Positions 56,869 through 64,000 of a stretch of DNA of 64,000 bases are shown one piece after another. Every line of letters starts with the position of its first letter. Position 1 is the stretch's first letter. The translations under genes and the position numbers were made by a program. Under the pieces are notes generated by a model. That model had not been told where the DNA came from and did not search any database. It saw only the letters and a program-made list of their open reading frames with translations. This stretch comes from Hypholoma sublateritium FD-334 SS-4 (lineage: Eukaryota > Basidiomycota > Agaricomycetes > Agaricales > Strophariaceae), in the NCBI GenBank assembly GCA_000827495.1, contig KN817553.1, positions 245,026 to 309,025 on the forward strand, in the 5' to 3' direction.

Positions 56869-58283
56869 CACACCTGCATCGGAACGGTTAGAGTTTGTCA
56901 AAGCCGCAAGCTGCTTAACAGCTGCTCGTTTAGCTTTTATTTTGGCCAATGCACTGTTCTTAGACGCTGGCCTAGAGTTAGCGGTGTAGTTTGGAAATAT
57001 CTGGCTTTTAAACACAGTCACATCATTATGATTGATTGCCAAGAACATCGAACTCACCGATTCCACCAGATTAGAAGTGAATCCACTTCCTGGCCTTCGT
57101 CAGGCTCTTCAAGAAGCTCAAGGATACTATTGTAGAATCTCTCCGAATCTGTTACGGTGTCTGTCCGATTAAAGATGCTTGAAGACGACAGAGCAAACCT
57201 GGCCTATCAGATTTTTAAGTTGTAATCCATAAGTATATAGTATGATGACAGATGGCATCACCTGTGTTGCAGCGTATGCAATGGAAGCACGAGTCACACT
57301 GGTCATGCCATGGATCCGAGCATTTCCTGACCTTGTAGCCTTGGCTTCTGCCTCGACAGAACTGGGAGACGTAAATATGTGCTTGAATGCCTAATAAGAT
57401 TGAGTACGTGTAAATTCCGCGAACGACTCGGAGTTTCCTGCCTTAATCAGCAATGAACTACGCAGTAGTCCTTTCCAAGGATCGTTGTCGTCATATCAAT
57501 AATCGGTGTACAAGAACACCGGCCATTGATCACCAGCCACAGTGAGTTCTCCCGTGGAGAGCTTCTGCTTGATTCTGAAAAGGTTAACTATAGCTGAACG
57601 CGCGGGTCAAACACATTGACTTACTCGTCGTCCAACCAATCTACACCTGTCGGGCAAAGGAGTCCTCCTGTGATTTCGTGATGAAAGCTGCGGCCATGCT
57701 TTACATTTCTTGCGATGGGGGGGATGAGAGGTTCCCCGGGTGGCGTAAGCCAGTCTATTATCGCAGATTTCAGGCTCTTCGTATCGTCGGACCTTGCACT
57801 TGAAGCACCCTTTTGTAACTAAGGAAGGGACAGGTAGAAAATGATTAGCAAGTATTAAAAGTTTCAGGTGACTCACTAAGGCGGCGATGCTATGAACCTC
57901 ATCCTCCGATTCGGTATTCATGAGTCTTTCCTCTAGACCGGGTACACTCTTCAACAATGAAAGGAAAACAATATGCTCGCGTCTTTCTCTGCCAACGTCA
58001 GTCAGCTATCCTGTCGCGTGAATGTGAAAAACAGCGAGTTACTGCGGAGTGAACACATCTTCTGCATCCTCTGATCGCTCTCCCATTCGAATGATGCCAT
58101 TGTTGATCAATGCATGAATATTGCAAAGAGCACGAGTCGATCGTCCAAAATGACGGCCGTGGTGAACAAGAGGGTCCGTAGAGCGCCTAAGTAGGTGGTA
58201 ATAACATTAGACTCGACAGTATTGCACAAACAACAAGCGTACGGCTTTTTCCTGGGCCCTAGTTGAAGGGCATCTTGTAAAGG
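56869..58283 (-). pseudogene. DUF6698-like protein, nonsense-mutated
   Basis: Read by splicing on the minus strand: GPRKKPRSTDPLVHHGRHFG, TRALCNIHALINNGIIRMGE, EREHIVFLSLL-like PGLEERLMNTESEDEVHSIA, LLCPTGVDWLDDE, GDQWPVFLYTDY, DPWKGLLRSSLLIK, FTSPSSVEAEAKATRSGNAR, IHGMTSVTRASIAYAATQAR, LLIWWNRQIFPN and a basic tail ending SNRSDAGV. This order is that of a DUF6698 family I know from agaricomycetes. Last exons: 57390-57262, 57203-57058 and 57004-56869. A TGA at 57496-57498 lies in frame between LYTDY and YDDNDPW, and no clean start Met was found, so it is probably a pseudogene. The intron 57441-57391 would use a GC donor. Function of the family unknown. Confidence 0.7.
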
Positions 58284-58674
58284 TCATTTTTCCCTTTGTT
58301 CTGTTAGGTCGCCGGCATTTTCATCGTTGGCAGGCATAGTTGGGAGAAGAGACGAGGACAGGACCAAACAAATTTCCTAATCCAGAATGGATCAGTGAGA
58401 GCATTTATATTCTCGGGCCTTAGCTCGGGCTGTGTTTGTTCAACTGCATTGCCTTCGTTGTTCTTGTTTCATATGTTGAACACTGACATCCAGTTACACT
58501 AGGCCAAATGATATCCATGGGCCTAAACCGTTGAACTGAGAAAACTGGACTTGGACTAGGTTCACTGTACAAACTTGACATATCGACTGACTACACGGAC
58601 AACTGGCGTACGGAGGGCTAGAAGGTACATAGAAACCGATTAGACGCTGCCCAAGAATAGACCATTACCCAGCT
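58284..58674. other. Intergenic, nothing recognised
   Basis: Between the 3' end of the unknown gene and the 5' end of the DUF6698-like pseudogene on the same strand. No motif seen. Confidence 0.4.
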
Positions 58675-60234
58675 TCAACCGCCTGCAATGTTCTGTGGAA
58701 TAGCCGTGGGTAAGAAGTAAGTCGCGATAAGGCCTAGATCCTGCGCCTCGTCCAAGTGCTTGAGGACCTTGTCCAGCTGAGCCTTATACCCGGACCCAGA
58801 AGTCGTTAGGCGAATCCATGCATCGTAGTAGAACTCGTAAACCTTGCGTTCCGATCGGGAGAACATCGAAAGGCAATGAAATAAGCCTGCGCGAGCCGCC
58901 GAAGGATGGTTGCCGCAGTGGCGTACTGTCCTGGCCTCAATGTCAACCTATTGGGATGTCCCACTGTGAGCGAACTATAGCACTAGCTGCAAAAACTGGG
59001 ATGACCTACGAGGGCAGCTGCGAACGGTATGATCTCCCAAGGAATGCGGAAGGTTTTGACTAAGCGATAAGAGCCTAGCGAGATGTTGATCGCGCCCACG
59101 GCATCAATAAAATTATTGGCGGCAGCCATGGTACTCTCCAAGGAGAATAACCCAACTAGGGCCTTGTCACTCGCAACTTGGCCTAGAGTGACGCCATTAT
59201 GGTTGGGGAAGATCTTATTGAGGACAATATTAGCCCTTTTTGCGCGTGTCCTAGGGCCATCCCAGCCGGCATCGCTCAGCAGCGTCTTGCCAAGCGTTGG
59301 CCGTGCTATCATAATTGACGAAATCTCGGACTGCGTTCGCATAATGATTGCGGAATGCCGTTCTTGAGTCTGAGGTAGTAGGTAGATAAGTTTTCGAAAT
59401 AATAAAACAAATCTAACTGGTGGACTTACGAACGAGATAACATCACGCTTTAAGACCCGCATAACCGGATTCGTCCCAGCTGTCGACTCCTGGAAGTCCC
59501 AGTCTTCCAGGTTCTCGTAGGTGTAGATGGTGTTGGGACTTGACAGGTCGGAGTTGTTCGCCAAAGTAATTGCTAGTGGAGATTTCATATGCTTTTGGTA
59601 CAGGGTTTGGAAAGCCCTGTTGCCACCAAGGAGGCCGATAACTGTCGAGGCGTGGATTGACAGCCGCGAATATACACCTGCGAGGAGGTCGACTGCGAGG
59701 CGCTGGTCTATCTCCCAGCAGAAACAACTGTAAATCGACCACACGCCTTCGCCGCCCTTCGGGATGTTGCTCTTGAATTTGGGTTTGACGAGATGCTCGG
59801 CCGCGGGGTCCATCTTCGCGAAGATGGCGATGCCATCTTTAATACGCCTATCATCGAAAAGAGTACCCAACGTGACGTGTTTTCTCGCGTGGGGGTGAGG
59901 ATTCTGCAGGGCTTAATGTCAGACTGACGTCACTCAGATCATGTTGGATGGATGTAAAACATACCAGTTCGAATAGGTGTATCAGTGAGTTAATCCCGTC
60001 CGTCGGGGTCGTCGCCATGTAAGAGCCCTGGCTCGTAGGAGGGCCTCCGGTGGTCGAAGGAGCAGCCAGCATCGGGACCCAAGGTGTATTATAAAGATCC
60101 GCTACATGGGGCTGGGGACTAGTAGTGTTGGTGGCTGGAAGCGCCTGCGCTTCGAAAAAATCAAAACGGTCGTACAGGTCTTTATAATCCGTGTCCATAG
60201 GACAATGGAAGCTGGGATCATCGGTCTCTGCCAT
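58675..60234 (-). CDS. Unknown 458-aa protein, four exons
   Basis: Exons 60234-59965, 59903-59430, 59369-59010 and 58947-58675, each a multiple of three with GT-AG introns of 60-62 bp, give an unbroken frame. The start MAETDDPSFHCPMDTDYKDL is preferred over an in-frame ATG 42 bases upstream. Recognisable stretches: DLYNTPWVPMLAAPST, RRIKDGIAIFAKMDPAAEHL, GGEGVWSIYSCFCWEIDQRL, TVIGLLGGNRAFQTLYQKHM, SAIIMRTQSEISSIMIARP, and the end ERKVYEFYYDAWIRLTTSG. I recognise no domain and see no signal peptide or strong membrane helix. It lies between DUF6698- and DUF6532-like genes, families often clustered with repetitive DNA, but unlike the DUF6698 copy it looks intact. Confidence 0.65.
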
Positions 60235-62081
60235 CTTTGTACAATGGTATGTGGTGTGTGCGATATTTGATGCCACTCGATTGTCGAGCGTTCTTTTATA
60301 TACCGTAGACCTAAATCAGGGGCGCATCTGCGAAGCCCATACGATGAAGTCGTGTTGAAGTCGTGCAGTCACAATCTACCAGAACAGTAAATGTGTCAGG
60401 TTCTACAGAAGTTCATATGGTCTTACCGTTCATACGTGCGACGATAGCAAATATACGCTGACAGGAGAGCTTGATGGAAATACGATTCGGATGAGATTCT
60501 TTGCTGATGGATACGGCACATGAGCATTGGAAAAGCCGCGCTGCGGTGATGAGTCTGTGCTCCACCGGTGTGGCATCGCTGTTCAGCCTCTAACGATAGA
60601 CTGGTGGAAAAGATATTACACATTTCACAAATAGACTGAAAATGCCCTTCCATTGGTTATTGACAGGCTCACAAGACAGACATCGTGCAAATGAGATACA
60701 TCCAGCGGCCTCGGACATTTGACTCGAACTAATCGTTGTCTGTTATTCCCGAGATATCCTCGTTATTGACTTTTGCACAGCGAACCACCGAGTCCAACTC
60801 AATGCAACCTCTCCATGGAGTATTTCAATGGAACATCTTCGCCACTGGTCCATCCTTGAAGGCAACTAAACTCCCGGTCGATATTGCACAAGAACACTCC
60901 AAGGAATCATGGGGCCGATGACAGACGCGTGTGTGAGAATTCCTAGAGTGCGGCAGTGACGCCGGCTAAGATGTCCTGGAAAGCTCGGCCATAGAACCAT
61001 AGAACATTTTCTCCGCGTATTAAGGCTAGCAGTCTAGGGACCCGAGCACTACGAAGGATCTCTCTTTGTTCAGGCTATTCTGGTCGTCTGCGGCCAGATC
61101 AAACAGGAAGGTAGGACCCAGGGTGACTGAGACATAATCCAGAAAAAACGGGTGGAGTAAGTATTTTCCGACAGGGGTTTGTACGTATTCACGTATAAAC
61201 TGCTTAGAGGAACAACCAATGCCCAAAGCCGAATCATTCATTCGCTGTTTCTTCGTTTGCTGAAATAGGGGGACATGGGCGTGGTCAGTGGCTTCAGAGA
61301 AATCATAGAGCCATCTGAAAAGTAGAGGACGTCTGCGCCAATGACAATCGCTAACCCACGGCCGAGCCAGGAACTTCAGATGAGAGTTGACCAGGTACAC
61401 ATATCGCAGGCAAGCAGTTGGACACGAGTTGGACCAACTATGAGATCACAGACAGCCGAACATAAAAGGAGGTCATGGTAGACTTATTGTGAGTTCACAA
61501 CAGGTCGAATTCAAGTTCTCTGAGGGCGACGCGTGCGTACAATGAGCGCGGTGGGTGTACATCAGGAAAATGCACATTTTCTCTGGAGAAATCTAAGTTT
61601 ATTTCAGGGACTTGTGGAGATACCAGGAGCATCAGGAAGACAATGAGCTACAAAGATACCAAGAGCAAGGTCTACCTAAGTGAGACTTCCTAGATATCTC
61701 TGCATGTTACCCAAATGTACTTGAAGTTCACTTGAGTAGACTTAAGGGAGATAGTGATATACCCAAGATATTCCTCCTTTATACCTATATCATAGATGGA
61801 AACCTGTAGCATCTTTCAAAGTCTTTTTGATTGATCCAAGGTTGCTTATAGAGTTATAAGGATGTCTTCCTAGGTGAAGAGTAATTCTTCCAATACCTCT
61901 GTAATATCTTTCAAATTCATCTTTGTTTCTTTGCCAGCAACCTCAAAAGCTCAAAAAGACGTGTAAAGCAGTGCATTAATGGCGCAAATATAATTAGCCA
62001 AAATCTCTATATATGGGTCATCTATATATATGCTGAATTGCGCTCTACCTGGCCCTGCCAAAATACAAAATCATTATAAAA
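60235..62081. other. Intergenic, AT-rich, one small frame
   Basis: Mostly AT-rich with internal similarity (GATACCAGGAGCATCA and GATACCAAGAGCAAGG at 61620 and 61656). Only the frame at 61026-61400 looks possibly coding. Confidence 0.4.
61026..61400 (-). CDS. Possible gene fragment, unknown
   Basis: A 124-residue frame with protein-like composition: DSALGIGCSSKQFIREYVQT, then PVGKYLLHPFFLDYVSVTLG and PTFLFDLAADDQ. No domain recognised, and the N-terminal part may include an intron near 61325 where GATTGTCATTGG changes character. It may be the 3' exon of a gene whose 5' part I cannot identify. Confidence 0.3.
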   Translation of the reverse strand: MYLVNSHLKFLARPWVSDCHWRRRPLLFRWLYDFSEATDHAHVPLFQQTKKQRMNDSALGIGCSSKQFIREYVQTPVGKYLLHPFFLDYVSVTLGPTFLFDLAADDQNSLNKERSFVVLGSLDC

Positions 62082-64000
62082 CTAATCCTGTGGCTCATCA
62101 TCCTCTAACATGGCAGCAATCTCATCAAGGGTAGTGAAGTTGACAGTAGCGAGGTCCTGAGTTGTGTTTAAGCTGGTTTTGAGAGCGAAATTACTGCTAG
62201 CCCTATACATGTATGGACAATCAGAATAGGATCCTAATCATAATAAATGACTTACATTAGCTGCCTGAATACTTCTTTAAGCCAATATTTTGCCCACTTC
62301 GTAGTTGATGCTTCTAATCTTTTCCAATTTGCCATGTGGCGGCTAAATCTGAAGAAAATGTATGTCAGAAAACGTACATGTGATTAACAAATAAAAACAT
62401 TACAGTGATTTGACGGTATCATCAGAAAATGGTAATGCAACCTTCACACCATCTTTCCATTCCTTCAACGAATGCTCAATCTATATAATAATATAAATCA
62501 AAGACACCATTTGATAGTAGAAGGCTCATACCGCAGTTAGAGTGAGCATAAGAATGGATGGCGGTAAGCGTTTGTCCTTGAGTATCTGAGAAGTAGTGTG
62601 CTGATCTGCTTTCGATTTGGACGATGAATTGAACCACATATATTCGATGACCTCGATCATGAACCTAGATCCAAATGGCTTTGTTGAATCAAAGATACGT
62701 TTCTACAAAGAAAGAAAGTTAGAAGGCATCAGATTACATATGAAAACATACCTGGATATCAATTCCTCCATACATAAATTTAGCATCCTCAAGAAGCCAG
62801 ACAACACTCGAGCGAACATCTGCAACGCTTCCAGAAAGGCCNTAGGTCCCTTTCACCAAGCTGCGGGTATGAGAGATGAGAGTGCTAAGCAGGTTTGTTC
62901 GAGCATACAATGCCTATATGAAGACCATAGTATTAGTAGTGGATAATGGAAAACGATTATCCTTACGAAGGTTATAAGCATTTTCTTCAAAGGTAAATCC
63001 GTTGATGCACGCTGGAACGCTGTGTCAAGTCCCAAGTCCGGGGCTCTCTTGGCTGCATCTTTGATTGCTTCCCAAGNAAATTCCAAACGTTTAGGTCCAG
63101 TGGCATCGTGAATGTTCTTGAATATCATATTGAAGCGGACTTGAGCCTTCGACGCAATTGCCAGCAGCCGTGTTGCGTGGCTTGGGAAGTGGGCCTCTGT
63201 CACCTTTCCTGAACTGCTTTTTGGAGTGTCCTGGGCCTGGCTAGATTTTCCGGTGAAGGAGGACTTTCCTGAAGGCGTTTTGGATAAGGACCGACGACTC
63301 TTGATCGAAACTGTAGAGCGGCTGTCATCCATGTCGTCGACGACCAACTGCATAGTATAAAGTCTCGTGTTAGTATTCGAATGTCAGTTTACAAAGAAAC
63401 ATAGTACCCCGTTATCAAGAAATGAGCCCTCCATTGAATCGTCTTCTTCCTCGCGTTCTTCGTCGTGGTCAATATCAGCATCCCTAGCATCACTGTCATT
63501 TTCTCCTCCACCCTGCCGTCCCTCTTCATCATCCTGGTCGTCGTCAACAGATGGAGAAACTTCACGAGCAGGAATATCAGGTAGAGATTGAGAAAGCGCA
63601 GTCTCTTCTTCATCGAGGAGTANGGCTTGCGACCGATGTTTCTTACGAGGAGGAGGGTTTTCTTCCAAGTCGTCGTCTTCTTCTTCGCCCGGTTCTTCAT
63701 CTTCTTCATCTTCTTCCAGTAGGCGTTGGTTCTTGGCAGCGATCTCTAAATAGCAAGAATTGTTATAATGTTTCCAAAATAATGATAACACATACCGGCG
63801 TCATTGACGTCTTGAGCATTCCTCTTTTGGCTGGTAATTTTCTTTTGCATTTCATTATATATNGACATCTTATCCTGCAACGACATTTCTCCTGAGGCAG
63901 ACTTCCCAGAGGAAGTGTTATTGGTTGTGGCAGATGTAGCCCTACCGGTCGTTGCCTTCTGCACAGACTTGCGCTTTAAATTCTTCGCAGGAGACTCAGA
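62082..64000 (-). CDS. DUF6532-like protein, 5' end outside window
   Basis: Eight exons are visible: from the window edge to 63796, then 63745-63408, 63347-62967, 62913-62752, 62702-62532, 62480-62404, 62348-62256 and 62202-62082, all with short GT-AG introns. The N-terminal part is low complexity: basic (KRKSVQKATTGRATSATTNN), then very acidic (EEDEEDEEPGEEEDDDLEEN), as in chromatin-associated proteins. The C-terminal 320 residues match the DUF6532 pattern: HATRLLAIASKAQVRF, VWLLEDAKFMYGGIDI, PFGSRFMIEVIEYMWFNSSS, LPPSILMLTLTAIEHSLKEW and ALPFSDDTVKSLFSRH. The function is unknown; the family is abundant in agaricomycetes. Three N calls affect single residues. The gene runs off the right edge, so its start and full length cannot be given. 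Confidence 0.8.

Noticed and set aside
1..64000. tRNA or 5S rRNA genes
   Set aside because: Scanning by eye for the conserved GGTTCGAnTCC-type B box and paired arms gave no convincing candidate; a covariance-model search would be decisive.

Overview
The window is draft genomic sequence (scattered single N calls) from a filamentous basidiomycete, most likely an agaricomycete. The evidence is very short introns (about 45-75 bp) in nearly every gene, an HGDLK-type TKL kinase, F-box and BTB single-domain proteins, an etherase-class glutathione transferase, and DUF6698- and DUF6532-like families that I know from mushroom genomes. I saw no tRNA, rRNA, CRISPR array or bacterial-type operon. All family names come from recognising motifs by eye; no database was searched.

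Left third (about 1-25 kb) is ordinary gene-bearing euchromatin: an intronless F-box protein, a Cir_N/LENG1-like protein divergent from a complete XPF/ERCC4 nucleotide-excision-repair nuclease (13 exons, 979 aa reconstructed), a TKL kinase with one in-frame stop, a BTB protein, three dienelactone hydrolase (DLH) paralogues plus a decayed fourth copy, the lipoyl acyltransferase (E2) of branched-chain keto acid dehydrogenase between DLH copies 2 and 3, and a lineage-specific unknown protein.

Middle third (about 26-46 kb) is GC-rich, duplicated and fast-evolving. A roughly 3-kb unit carrying a single-pass membrane protein gene is repeated in tandem (26.1-29.0 and 29.2-32.1 kb), with a decayed fragment at 37.4 kb. 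A short inverted repeat, TTTGGT-spacer-ACCAAA in a GC-rich context, recurs four times between 28.9 and 40.0 kb. Beside these lie a 1578-aa internally repetitive, tail-anchored protein, a protein with an extremely tryptophan-rich C terminus, and a multi-exon unknown gene interrupted by a 1.36-kb terminal-inverted-repeat element with a 7-bp target duplication.

Right third (about 46-64 kb) is gene-poor: one glutathione transferase, long GC-rich stretches without convincing genes, a diverged 226-bp tandem repeat, then a DUF6698-like pseudogene, an intact 4-exon unknown gene and a 5'-truncated DUF6532-like gene, all on the minus strand. The window runs from conserved housekeeping genes into duplicated and decayed sequence. 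I found no convincing operon-like functional system; the most novel items are the duplicated membrane-protein unit with its inverted-repeat motif, the tail-anchored repeat protein, and the transposon-split gene.
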